Assembly: GCA_015660885.1 (NCBI GenBank)
Contig: JACTUB010000012.1
Coordinates: 24,514-88,513 of the forward strand
Source: Methanoregulaceae archaeon
GTDB taxonomy: Archaea > Halobacteriota > Methanomicrobia > Methanomicrobiales > Methanospirillaceae
Reading direction: 5' to 3'
Length of the DNA stretch: 64,000 nt
Shown: in pieces, positions 8,534-17,811 of the stretch
How positions within the stretch are numbered: position 1 is the stretch's first letter
How the letters are laid out: each line of letters opens with the position of its first letter
Translations under genes and position numbers: made by a program
Notes under the pieces: generated by a model
What the model was told of the DNA's origin: nothing
Database searches by the model: none
The model's input: only the letters and a program-made list of their open reading frames with translations

Positions 8534-10919
8534 GAAGACCACCTTTAAAGTGCTGCTGGATATTCTTGTAATAATCTCTGAGCCTCTCGTTCATCATCGG
8601 GTGCACCTTCTTCTGCGCTTCCTCAAAGTGGCGCTGGGTTACAAAAGCTGCATCTTCACGCAGCGCCAGCATACCTGCTTCCCGGCAGATCGATCCCAGG
8701 TCAGAACCCACAAATCCCTCAGTCATACCAGAGAGTGTGGATGCAAGCCGGTCCCGGACCGGATCCGACAAGACGAGTTTCTTCTCATACATAAGTTCGA
8801 TAAGACGTTTCCGGCGGGTACCAACAGAGACATCTGTACTGCCTTCATCTGTCGTGGTAATCACTGCCTTCACATCATCGAGTTCAAGAATCCGGTCTCT
8901 TCCCAGTTTCTCGACAAATTTCCCGATTTCCTCCTCGCTGTATCCTTCTGTCATGTTCATGATTTCTTCAAGTGCCGAACCTTCGAGCGGCATAAACCGG
9001 GAGTGGATTTGGATAATCTTTTTCCTGTCCTCGAATGTGGGTTCCCCGATATATACAAGCCGGTCGAACCTTCCCGCACGCAGAAGTGCCGGATCGACAA
9101 TGTCCGGGCGGTTTGTGGCCCCCATAATCACGACATCCTTGAGCTCTTCAAGGCCGTCCATCTCAGTCAGGATTTGGTTGAGTACATTGTCGATAACATG
9201 AGAGTCGCTAGACGTGCCCCTTGCGGGTGCCAGTGCATCAATCTCATCAAAAAAGATAATCGAGGGTGCGACCTGACGTGCCTTCTTGAACACTTCACGC
9301 ACCGCACGTTCGCTCTCTCCAACCCACTTGGAGAGGAGTTGCGGTCCCCGAACCGGGATAAAATTTGCCCCGCTCTCGCTTGCGACCGCCTTAGCGATGA
9401 GGGTCTTTCCAGTCCCTGGTGGACCATAAAGCAGAACACCCCTCGGGGGTTCTATACCGAGATCTTCAAATTTTTGACGGTGGGTCAGGGGGTACTCGAC
9501 TGCCTCCCGGACTTCCGTCTTTGCTTCTTCAAGCCCTCCCACATCATCCCATTTCACATGTGAAACTTCGAGCATCACTTCGCGCATCGCACTCGGGCCA
9601 ACATCACGTTGAGCGCTGCGGAAGTCACTGGCAAGAACCCGCAGTGAATCGAGAACATCTGCCGGGACCTCCTCTGCATCAAGATCCAGATCCGGCAGGT
9701 AGCGGCGCAACGCACGTATTGCTGCCTCGCGGGCAAGCGCTGCAAGATCGGCACCAACAAATCCATGGGTCAGCTGAGCGAGTGTATCAAGGTTCACGTC
9801 ATCGGCAAGCGGCATGCCACGGGTATGAATCTTAAGGATCTCAATCCGGTCCAGCTCGCTGGGGACGCCAATTTCAATTTCCCGGTCAAACCGGCCCGGC
9901 CTGCGAAGGGCAGCATCGATTGCATCAACCCGGTTTGTCGCTCCGATGACGACGACCTGCCCGCGTTCCTCAAGGCCATCCATCATTGTCAGGAGCTGGG
10001 CAACAACCCGGCGTTCCACTTCTCCTGTTACTTCTTCGCGACGGGGTGCAATAGAGTCGAGCTCATCGATAAAAATGATAGATGGAGCGTTTTCCCGCGC
10101 CTCTTCAAAGACTTCCCGAAGACGTTGTTCGCTCTCGCCATAATATTTCGATATGACCTCAGGGCCGGCGATCGAAATGAAATGCGCACCACTCTCACCT
10201 GCAACCGCTTTTGCAATCAGGGTCTTTCCTGTCCCCGGCGGCCCATAGAGAAGCACTCCCTTGGGCGGCTCTATTCCCAGTTTCTGGAAAAGCTCAGGGT
10301 GACGAAGCGGCAGCTCGATAGTCTCGCGGAGACGCTGGAGTTCATCCTTGAGTCCACCAATATCCTCGTAGGAGAAACGTTTGATACCTTCAAATCCTGC
10401 GGCGGGTTTATCGGAGAATTCAATAGATGTATTCTTGGTTATGATGACTGCTTCTTCCGGCTCGATCTCGACAACTTTGAAAGCCACAATTTGCGGCTGT
10501 ATAAATGGTAACCCCAGCATGATCGGCACGGAATCGTTCTTCGCAACCGGGAAATCGATCAGCCCGTTCAACACATGCGGGTTGTTGGCGATCGGTATTT
10601 TTTTGGGGAGATCTTCAGGTGGTGCAAGGATAATCCTTTTTGCTTCAACTTCATCGGCTATTTTAATTACCTTGACAGTATCACCAATGCTGACTCCTGC
10701 ATTCGTCCGGGTAAAATTATCAACCCGTATTTTGCGCTGGTTCCAGTCCTCGACAAGTGCCCGCCAGACCTTTGCAACAGTCCGGCGTTTCCCTTCGATT
10801 GCCACAAGATCACCGGGCGAGATCTTGAGGAGTAACATTGTCTCGGGATCAAGCCGGGCTTTCCCGCCACCCTGATCCCCAGGGTAAGCAGAATCCACCC
10901 TCAATTGCACTTCAGGCAT
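8502..10919 (-). CDS. cdc48: Cdc48/VAT-type AAA+ ATPase (p97 homologue)
   Basis: An 805-residue protein unfoldase: N-terminal double-psi-barrel substrate/adaptor domain (about 1-180), D1 AAA domain with Walker A GPPGTGKT at about 226-233 and [12 protein letters not shown], and D2 with a second GPPGTGKT at about 499-506 and [10 protein letters not shown]. It extracts and unfolds proteins for the proteasome. I chose ATG 10919 rather than 10934 because [15 protein letters not shown] aligns with the usual N-terminus and a TATA-like box (10946-10955) lies about 30 bases before it, fitting a nearly leaderless transcript. Oddity: after the second sensor region the D2 lid carries roughly 60 extra residues (between [15 protein letters not shown] and [14 protein letters not shown]). 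It diverges from larC. Confidence 0.97.
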   Translation of the reverse strand: MPEVQLRVDSAYPGDQGGGKARLDPETMLLLKISPGDLVAIEGKRRTVAKVWRALVEDWNQRKIRVDNFTRTNAGVSIGDTVKVIKIADEVEAKRIILAPPEDLPKKIPIANNPHVLNGLIDFPVAKNDSVPIMLGLPFIQPQIVAFKVVEIEPEEAVIITKNTSIEFSDKPAAGFEGIKRFSYEDIGGLKDELQRLRETIELPLRHPELFQKLGIEPPKGVLLYGPPGTGKTLIAKAVAGESGAHFISIAGPEVISKYYGESEQRLREVFEEARENAPSIIFIDELDSIAPRREEVTGEVERRVVAQLLTMMDGLEERGQVVVIGATNRVDAIDAALRRPGRFDREIEIGVPSELDRIEILKIHTRGMPLADDVNLDTLAQLTHGFVGADLAALAREAAIRALRRYLPDLDLDAEEVPADVLDSLRVLASDFRSAQRDVGPSAMREVMLEVSHVKWDDVGGLEEAKTEVREAVEYPLTHRQKFEDLGIEPPRGVLLYGPPGTGKTLIAKAVASESGANFIPVRGPQLLSKWVGESERAVREVFKKARQVAPSIIFFDEIDALAPARGTSSDSHVIDNVLNQILTEMDGLEELKDVVIMGATNRPDIVDPALLRAGRFDRLVYIGEPTFEDRKKIIQIHSRFMPLEGSALEEIMNMTEGYSEEEIGKFVEKLGRDRILELDDVKAVITTTDEGSTDVSVGTRRKRLIELMYEKKLVLSDPVRDRLASTLSGMTEGFVGSDLGSICREAGMLALREDAAFVTQRHFEEAQKKVHPMMNERLRDYYKNIQQHFKGGLPKQVQPPEYQ

Positions 10920-10945
10920 TACCTTAAAGGTCATATACGCAGGGA

Positions 10946-10955
10946 TTTATAAGTA
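10946..10955 (-). promoter_or_regulatory. TATA-like box of cdc48
   Basis: Read on the minus strand the sequence is TACTTATAAA, an archaeal TATA box. It lies about 30 bases ahead of the ATG at 10919, so transcription should start just before that codon. On the plus strand the same bases are only about 10 bases before the larC ATG, too close to serve larC. Confidence 0.5.
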
Positions 10956-10961
10956 CTGTAA

Positions 10962-12176
10962 ATGCTAGTCCTTGTTTTTGATCCGTTCCACGGCGCGGCT
11001 GGCGATATGATTATCGGTGCACTGCTGGACTGTGGAGCAGACAGGAAATCTGTCGTGCAGGCTATGCAATCCGTAATGGTGGAGCCAGGGATTACTGAAG
11101 TGACCCGGGCAGGTATCCGTGCCGTGAAGGTGGATACTCATGCTGCTCCCACCCATCGCACACTTGCTGATGTTATGAAGCGGCTTGATGACTCAGCGGT
11201 TGACATCCCTCCCGAGGTACTTGCGATGGCAAAACGGGTTTTTACGCGACTCAACGACGCTGAGGAGCGGATCCACGGTTCCCACGTACACTTTCACGAA
11301 GTGGGAGCTGATGATGCCATTGCCGACGTAATCGGTGCTTGTACAGCATATTACTCGCTCGGCATTGAAGCAGCGGCAGTAATGCCGATCACTCTAGGCC
11401 GGGGATCTACGAAAAGTTCCCACGGCTTAATTCCTATACCTGCACCAGCGACCACCGCAATTCTCTCTCAGTCGGGACTAATTGCAAGGCAGGGAAAAGA
11501 AGAAGGCGAACTCTGCACGCCAACCGGGGCCGCACTCCTTGCAGAATTTTCAACGATTCCCGCAACAGATCTCGGAACCTATACTATTCAGGCAGTTGGA
11601 TATGGTGCAGGAACCCGGGATCCGACGAATATCCCTAACGTAATCCGGGCCATGGTCATCGAAATGACTGGAGATGATAGGCCACTGCAACCAGACATGG
11701 TCGATATTCTCGAGACTAATGTTGACGACGTCAGTGGTGAGGTAATTGCCCATGCGATTACCCGGTTCATGGAAGAGGGGGCACGGGACGCAAGCGCGGC
11801 ACCCATCATTATGAAAAAAGGAAGACCGGGGTTCCTTATCCGTGTGATCTGCACCTCCGATAAAAGTGCAGGAATAGTGGAAATAATGGCACGGGAACTG
11901 GGAACACTGGGCATTCGCTGCATTCCTGCAGTCCACCGGTTCATTGCCGAACGAACTATCGAACATATAAATGTCGAAATTGGAGGAAATCATCGGGCAA
12001 TGCCGGTTAAAATCGGACGGATGTGTGGAAAGATCTATTCCATCAAAGCAGAATTCGATCTAGCCCGTGACTGGGCGTCAGAAATAGGAATTCCAGTACG
12101 CGATGTTTTGGGTGCCATTGAAAAAGCCGGTTGGAAAGCTGTGAAGAACGGCAGTGCCGGATCAGGTGGCCGATGA
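10962..12176 (+). CDS. larC: LarC-like nickel insertion protein (DUF111)
   Basis: A 404-residue protein of the LarC family. The N-terminus LVFDPFHGAAGDMIIGALLD, the middle SHGLIPIPAPAT and the C-terminal LETNVDDVSGE are family hallmarks. In bacteria LarC is a CTP-dependent nickel metallochelatase that completes the nickel-pincer nucleotide cofactor of lactate racemase together with LarB and LarE. No larB or larE is visible in this window. In a methanogen the target is unclear; supply of nickel for another nickel enzyme is conceivable but unproven. The length is normal and the frame intact. It overlaps radB by four bases (ATGA), so the two are probably co-translated. Confidence 0.88.
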   Translation: MLVLVFDPFHGAAGDMIIGALLDCGADRKSVVQAMQSVMVEPGITEVTRAGIRAVKVDTHAAPTHRTLADVMKRLDDSAVDIPPEVLAMAKRVFTRLNDAEERIHGSHVHFHEVGADDAIADVIGACTAYYSLGIEAAAVMPITLGRGSTKSSHGLIPIPAPATTAILSQSGLIARQGKEEGELCTPTGAALLAEFSTIPATDLGTYTIQAVGYGAGTRDPTNIPNVIRAMVIEMTGDDRPLQPDMVDILETNVDDVSGEVIAHAITRFMEEGARDASAAPIIMKKGRPGFLIRVICTSDKSAGIVEIMARELGTLGIRCIPAVHRFIAERTIEHINVEIGGNHRAMPVKIGRMCGKIYSIKAEFDLARDWASEIGIPVRDVLGAIEKAGWKAVKNGSAGSGGR

Positions 12177-12850
12177 AAACCGACCGGCAGAGCAGCGGGA
12201 ATGCAGCACTTGACCGGCTGCTTGGTGGCGGATTTGAAACGCGGACAATAACCCAGTTCTATGGAGAGCCGGCGAGTGGAAAGAGTACATTATGCATGAT
12301 CGCTGCAGTCACGTGCCTCAGGGCAGGCCACACTATTGTGTTTATCGATTCTGAGGGGTTTTCCATTGAACGGTTCCGCCAGATTGCAGGTGCAGACACG
12401 GAAAAAATTGCCGACCGGCTTTTTTTATTCGAACCCATCGACTTTGAGCACCAGGGTGCCATGATTGCCGAAGCGGAAAAAGTTCTTAAGGCACACAAAC
12501 CAGGGTTGCTGATCATGGATTCTGCAACAGCGCTATACCGTACAGACCTCGAGAAGGGAAGGGATTCTATCCAGATGCTCACGCGGCAGGTGATTCAGCT
12601 GCTCGGCTATTCCAAACGATACGAGATACCGGTGATCATTACCAACCAGGTATATATGGATACTGTAAAAAACACCTACTTCGGCCTCGGGGGTACTGCC
12701 CTCGAACACATCTCCAAGGTGATCATCCGGCTCGAGAAGACAGACAATCCCGGGTTCCGCAGGGCACGGCTCGTCAAACACCGTTCACAGCCGGAGGGTG
12801 CCTTTTTTGACTTTGAAATCGTTGGAGACGGAATCAGGACAAGAGATTGA
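12173..12850 (+). CDS. radB: DNA repair and recombination protein RadB
   Basis: A 225-residue RecA-fold core with no N-terminal helix-hairpin-helix domain, as expected for RadB, the archaeal RadA paralogue. Walker A is GEPASGKST near residue 32, Walker B LLIMDSATALY near 106, and TNQVYMD near 160 is the RadA/RadB DNA-contact region. The ATG at 12173 overlaps the larC stop. An in-frame start further upstream would lie inside larC and is unlikely. RadB has weak ATPase activity and is thought to assist homologous recombination and Holliday junction processing. Confidence 0.93.
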   Translation: MKTDRQSSGNAALDRLLGGGFETRTITQFYGEPASGKSTLCMIAAVTCLRAGHTIVFIDSEGFSIERFRQIAGADTEKIADRLFLFEPIDFEHQGAMIAEAEKVLKAHKPGLLIMDSATALYRTDLEKGRDSIQMLTRQVIQLLGYSKRYEIPVIITNQVYMDTVKNTYFGLGGTALEHISKVIIRLEKTDNPGFRRARLVKHRSQPEGAFFDFEIVGDGIRTRD

Positions 12851-12957
12851 TGATAATTATTTCTCCTTTATTAAACACCATTTTGAATCGCGGCATTTTC
12901 TTCGGAAATGATAAAATCCGAATGGTTATATCTTGACAGCCCAATAGAACTCTAAGA

Positions 12958-14941
12958 ATGGCTCTGCGACAAGAGATCACGTCACAAATCAAGGATCTTT
13001 TAAAGAAAAATCCGCAAGGCATGAGTATCACGGAAATTGTCAGAGCAATCGAGATAAACCGGAATACTGCAGGGCAATATCTTGAACCTCCTTGTATCGG
13101 GACAGGTTGAGATGCGCCGCTTCGGGATGGCAAAGATTTATAAACCATCACAGAGAGTGCCACTGTCCGCAGTACTTTCAATATCATCAGAGCTGGTCTT
13201 ACAGCTGGATAATAATCTTCGGATAATTTTTGCAAACGAGTCATTTCTTTACCTTATCGGAACAGACGAAAAAGAGATTTTAGGAAAAAATATTGAATAT
13301 ACACCTGTTATCACGGTCTTTGATCATCAATTCCCCGGGTTATTGAGGGAAATTCATGACGGGCTGAATGGCAAAGAGGCGTCTGGAGATATTTCACTCA
13401 ATTTAAAAGATCGTATCTTTTTTTACCGGATCGCACCAACGGTCTTCGAGGATGGTCGAAAAGGAGTTTCGGTTATCCTTGAGGATATTACCGAACGAAA
13501 GAGAACGGAAGATGCATTGCTGGAAAGTGAAGTGAAGTTACGATCAATTACCGAAAACTCTCCGGATATGATACTGCTGCTCAATCCAAAACTGGAAATC
13601 ATTTTCATCAACCGTCCGTATTCGCTGAATCCGGAGCAGGTTCGTGGCAAATTGATATTTGACTTTTTACCGCAGGAATTTCATCGTGCTGCCACTGCAT
13701 GCTTCGAACATGTTCTCAAAACCGGGGTACTGACAATCTATGGCACTGAACACCATTTCGCGAATGGAAAAATGTTATATTTCGAATCTTCTGTCGGCCC
13801 GGTTTTTCGGAATGGGACGGTTGCGGCCTTAGTAGTCAATGCGCAGGACATCACTGAACGCAGGCAGGCAGAAAGGGAGTTACGGGAGAGTGAAGACCGA
13901 TACCGCAAACTCGTCGAGATATCTCCTGATGCAGTTATCATTCACCGTGGAGGAAAGATAATTTTTATAAATCCTGCAGCCCTCAACCTGATTGGCGCTT
14001 CGCATTCTGACGATTTAATCGGTAAAAACGTCCTTGATTTTATTCAACCCGAATTCCGCGATGCGGTTCAGGAAAAATATTGAAAAAGACCTCGGCGGCG
14101 ACATAACCCCCCTTATGGAATTGTATATCTCTCGTGTCGATGGAACGTCAGTAATAGTTGAGGGCAGGGGCGTAAGAACGTTTATCGAAAGTAAGCCTGC
14201 CATACAAGTTGCTTTAAGGGATATCACAGAACGCAAACGTGCAGAAACGGCTTTACGGAAGAGTGAAGAACTGTACCGCACCCTTGCCGAGGCCTCCACC
14301 GATCTGATATTTATGATTGGGAGGGACGACCGTGTGGAATACGTTAACAGCTACGCGTCTGCAATGGTCAATAAATCAGTCGACAAGATTATCGGTCACC
14401 CTCGCTTCTCATTATTTCCGCGGGAAGTGGCCAGAAACCAGAAAAAAGCACTAGAAACCGTATTTGAAACAGGAACTCCCGCCCGGGATGAGGGGGCCCT
14501 CACATTCGCTGGTCAGATACGCTGGCTCTATCACTACCTTATACCGTTGAAAGACGCTGATAATCACGTCCGATCAGTTCTCGGGATATCGCGGTACATC
14601 ACTGAACGAAAAAAATGCTGATAAGCTGTTGCGTGAGAGTGAACTATCGGACTAACAGCTCCTTGAGCAATTCTTCGGTGCATTCGCGATCCATAAAGGT
14701 AAAAAAATTGAATTTTTAAACGAGGGGGTAGTAAAAAATCCTTGGCGTTGTCATACCGGAGGATCTGATTGGCAGATCAATTTCTGACTTTATTCATCCG
14801 GTCTCCCGCATGGATTTGGGTGGTCGTGTCCGGAAACTAAGTATTGATCCTGGCATCCCTGTTCCAGTGACAACAGAGAGATTTTTCCGGGTAGACGGCA
14901 CGATAATAAACGTAGAAGTTATGGCGATAAGTTTTTTATAA
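12958..14941 (+). pseudogene. Decayed multi-PAS sensory protein with N-terminal winged helix
   Basis: Coding sequence is recognisable throughout but in several frames. From ATG 12958: a winged-helix segment (MALRQEITSQIKDLLKKNPQ, then SITEIVRAIEINRNTAGQYL), broken by a +1 shift at about 13078-13082 into NLLVSGQVEMRRFGMAKIY and a first PAS. Two further PAS domains follow, with ITERKR and SEDRYRKL linkers. A second shift lies at about 14070-14083, a third near 14610-14625 (ITERKK then ADKLLRESELSD), then an in-frame stop and another shift at about 14735 before ILGVVIPEDLIG. The last piece ends at 14941. No histidine kinase or other output domain is left. The winged helix and PAS layout is typical of Methanomicrobiales sensors. 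Confidence 0.85.
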
Positions 14942-15028
14942 TGACGGTAAACCTGCAGTTCGGGTGGCATCCCGGGAAATTGCCCCCCGCGGAGGAAGAT
15001 TAAATATCGGGTAGAGGGGTTAAAGAGT

Positions 15029-15847
15029 TTAAAATGAGATTTTCCCGGAAAAAACCGTTGTTGCAGGTCCTTCCATTTTTGCGCCGTCTTTGAGATAGAT
15101 AGTAAGGGGACCACCCCGTGTTTCAACATTAACAATTTCACCAGTATATCCCAGTTTGTGCACAACTGCAGCTGATGCGGTGGCGCCTGTGCCACAGGAG
15201 AGCGTCTCTTCCTCCACCCCGCGCTCGAATGTGCGGATCCTGATACTGTCAAGTCCGGTTCTTTCAACGAAATTCACGTTCGCCCCTTTTTCGAATGTTG
15301 TATGGTGGCGGATCGCCGGAGCCACTGCTTCAACATCAATAACATCGACAGCGTCAACGATAATAACCGCATGGGGGACACCGGTGTTTACTGCATAGAC
15401 GTCGAACTCCCCTATCCTCTCCTTATATTCCCCTTCACCGGATGCCGGTATATCCTTACGGTCAAATTTCGGCGCCGGCATGGTGATGGTTGCAAAAAAC
15501 TCGTCTTCCTTATACCCCATAGTGACGCCCATCTCGCCGGCCGGAGTTTCAACTGTGCTGGATTCCTTTGCATAACCTGTATCAAAAGCATATTTGGCAA
15601 GGCAGCGGATACCGTTGCCGCACATATCCGCCTCGCTTTCATCCGGCTGGAGTATGCGCATTCTGAGACTGCCCTTTTCAGATTTCGAGAGATAAATAAC
15701 CCCATCCGCCCCGATCCCGAAACGACGGTCGCAATAAATGGCTGCAAACTGCCCTTTCATGTCATCCGGTATAATCATTTTTTCATGCTCATCAATCAAT
15801 ACGAAATCATTGCCGTTTCCGTGTAGTTTGGTAAATGGTATTTCCAT
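15029..15847 (-). CDS. dapF: Diaminopimelate epimerase
   Basis: A 272-residue enzyme that converts LL- to meso-diaminopimelate in lysine biosynthesis. Both catalytic cysteine motifs are present: MCGNGIRCLAKY near residue 75 and LSCGTGATASA near 217. The N-terminus FTKLHGNGNDFVLID is the family signature. The full fold of two similar halves is present. It is transcribed on the same strand as the ribose-1,5-bisphosphate isomerase gene, 51 bases apart, though the pathways differ. It converges with the PAS pseudogene. Confidence 0.97.
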   Translation of the reverse strand: MEIPFTKLHGNGNDFVLIDEHEKMIIPDDMKGQFAAIYCDRRFGIGADGVIYLSKSEKGSLRMRILQPDESEADMCGNGIRCLAKYAFDTGYAKESSTVETPAGEMGVTMGYKEDEFFATITMPAPKFDRKDIPASGEGEYKERIGEFDVYAVNTGVPHAVIIVDAVDVIDVEAVAPAIRHHTTFEKGANVNFVERTGLDSIRIRTFERGVEEETLSCGTGATASAAVVHKLGYTGEIVNVETRGGPLTIYLKDGAKMEGPATTVFSGKISF

Positions 15848-15898
15848 TGATATATCCCTCAGTTGCTGCCCCTTTTGTGTGATACATCTTTCATAAAC

Positions 15899-16861
15899 TC
15901 ATTCTTCATTTCTGGTATTAATTTCAAAGTTTTTATGGAATTCTTCAATGCCCCATCCAAGATAATCTCTGATAATAATATAGGCCATTTGCGGTGGAAT
16001 AACACCTGCCTCCGTTACGATGAGATCGATATATTCCACGGGAGTCACATCAAATGCGGGGTTGCGCACTGTGACATGCGGGAGTGTTTGAGAGATCTCA
16101 TATGCCAGCACTTCGCTTCCTTCACGTTCCTCGATCTGGATGAGCTCGCCAATAATTGTCCGGGGAGCGAACTTATATGTCTCGGCCGCGACAAGAACAT
16201 TCACGCGTGCCTCAGTAGCGGTATGTGCGACCTGAGCTGTCCCGATTTTGTTCACAACTGCACCATTAACGGTAACCGCATCGGCTCCCACAAGAACGAG
16301 ATCAATTTCATGTATGAATGAACGTACAGCAGAGTCAACGATGAAATTGGTTTTAATTCCGGCATCATTGAGAGTCCGTATTGTTACAAGTCCCTGGTTT
16401 CGCGGGCGCACTTCCGTGGCAAAGACTTCAATTTCCTTTCCACTCCGGTACGCTTCAAGTATACACCCGAGTGCCGCTTCAGAATTGCAATGGGTGAGGA
16501 TGATATCCCCGTCCCGTATATGGCGTGCGCCGAACTGTGCGATCTTTTCCAGAGCATGGTGCGAAGACTGTATAAACTGCTCAGCACGAATAATCATGCC
16601 ATTCTGCGCCTCTTCAAACGTTGCAGCCCGCTCAAGTCCAGACATAACGAGATGAATGGCATTCGGGAGGGAGACTGCTGTCGGGCGTGTGGTAACAAGG
16701 GTTTGCGCAGCACTCTCCATCTCCCGCCGGAAAGATACAAGATCCCTAGCCTGAGTTTCCATAGCATGGTGCCGCATGGCTTCAGCAGCCGCACGTGCAA
16801 TTCTCCCGGCACCCCGTATTTCCATGCTCTTTATCTTCTCTGCGGTTTCAGTTACGAACAT
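15899..16861 (-). CDS. Ribose-1,5-bisphosphate isomerase (eIF2B-like fold)
   Basis: A 320-residue member of the eIF2B alpha/beta/delta family, in the branch used by archaea as ribose-1,5-bisphosphate isomerase. With AMP phosphorylase and type III RuBisCO it routes nucleotide ribose to 3-phosphoglycerate. Visible features: IRGAGRIARAAAEAMRHHA near the N-terminus, ILTHCNSEAALG near 140 (the likely catalytic Cys region), EVRPRNQG, and VLVGADAVTVNGAVVNKIGT near 215. ATG 16861 was preferred to a TTG three codons upstream. Methylthioribose-1-phosphate isomerase is a related alternative but usually has a different N-terminal extension. Confidence 0.85.
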   Translation of the reverse strand: MFVTETAEKIKSMEIRGAGRIARAAAEAMRHHAMETQARDLVSFRREMESAAQTLVTTRPTAVSLPNAIHLVMSGLERAATFEEAQNGMIIRAEQFIQSSHHALEKIAQFGARHIRDGDIILTHCNSEAALGCILEAYRSGKEIEVFATEVRPRNQGLVTIRTLNDAGIKTNFIVDSAVRSFIHEIDLVLVGADAVTVNGAVVNKIGTAQVAHTATEARVNVLVAAETYKFAPRTIIGELIQIEEREGSEVLAYEISQTLPHVTVRNPAFDVTPVEYIDLIVTEAGVIPPQMAYIIIRDYLGWGIEEFHKNFEINTRNEE

Positions 16862-16918
16862 CAGCTTCAATGATTCAATGTTCAGAAAAGTACATAGAGT
16901 TTATTGCCGGGTGCCACC

Positions 16919-17776
16919 ATGTCGATTGCCGTCGTCTTTGACAGTGCGGGAACACTCCTGAACACGTACCGGGTTGCAAAGGATATCTGTAACAGAAAAT
17001 TACTGCCAGGTATCGAGACGACCACACTTACATTCAGTTCACCGGATCGCGTTCTTGTCGTTTTGCCCGTGCACTCAAAGGAGATTATGAATACACCGGG
17101 GGATATGCTTCTTTCCTCCTACCTCGTGGAACATAATATCGGATTTGGTGTGAGCTGTACCAGAAAGATTGTAACTGCCGAAGAAATCGGCGATGTACTC
17201 TATACCGACCGCCAGGTCCGCGTAACCGATCTTCAGGAATGTATCCGCAATGTCTGGACGGTCTGTAAAGCTGAATCCGTTGTGACTATGAACAGTGGAG
17301 CGATTGTCAACATGGCAGACAAGTGTATTGAATATGCAATAACTGCCGGAGGTTGGCCGTTTGATGGGGCTAAAGAGGCGATCACCGCTCTCCATCGCAT
17401 GGGTATACCGACGTTCATCGCCTCAGGAGACCGGGTAACCAAACTGGAAAAGATGGCAGACCATCTCGGCATTCCCCGCGACAGGGTGTATGGTGTGGCA
17501 ACACCTACGGTAAAAGCGCAGATAGTCAACGATCTGCGACAGGAATACGACAGAGTGCTGATGGTGGGCGATGGGATCAATGACTTATGTGCCATGCAGA
17601 ACGCCGATATAGCAATACTTACTATCCAGCAACCCGGTGAGCGGCCAAAAGACCTTTTTAAGGAAGCTGATTATGTGGTAAAAAACGTGAGTGAAGTGGT
17701 TACCATTGTTAAGGAACTGCTCACATCTACGGGACATTTCGATCGTGACGACAGTGGTGCATCATATAAAAGGTAA
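16919..17776 (+). CDS. HAD-family protein, soluble P-type-ATPase-like, next to atwA
   Basis: A 285-residue haloacid dehalogenase-fold protein. Motif I is FDSAGTLL: the first Asp is present, but the second acidic residue of most HAD phosphatases is Ala. Motif II is IASGD near 168, with a Lys in the following helix, and motif III/IV is MVGDGINDLCAMQNADIAI near 220, very like the hinge of P-type ATPases. ATG 16919 has a GGGTG site about 8 bases before it. It ends 35 bases before atwA and is likely co-transcribed with the marker genes, so a role in cofactor or MCR maintenance is plausible but not shown. It diverges from the ribose-bisphosphate isomerase gene with a short shared promoter. Confidence 0.75.
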   Translation: MSIAVVFDSAGTLLNTYRVAKDICNRKLLPGIETTTLTFSSPDRVLVVLPVHSKEIMNTPGDMLLSSYLVEHNIGFGVSCTRKIVTAEEIGDVLYTDRQVRVTDLQECIRNVWTVCKAESVVTMNSGAIVNMADKCIEYAITAGGWPFDGAKEAITALHRMGIPTFIASGDRVTKLEKMADHLGIPRDRVYGVATPTVKAQIVNDLRQEYDRVLMVGDGINDLCAMQNADIAILTIQQPGERPKDLFKEADYVVKNVSEVVTIVKELLTSTGHFDRDDSGASYKR

Positions 17777-17811
17777 TATGTCACAAGTATCACAATAGGT
17801 ATAAGAGTATT

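Noticed and set aside
13078..13082. Programmed +1 frameshift in the PAS gene
   Set aside because: Further independent shifts and a stop downstream show the gene is simply decayed.
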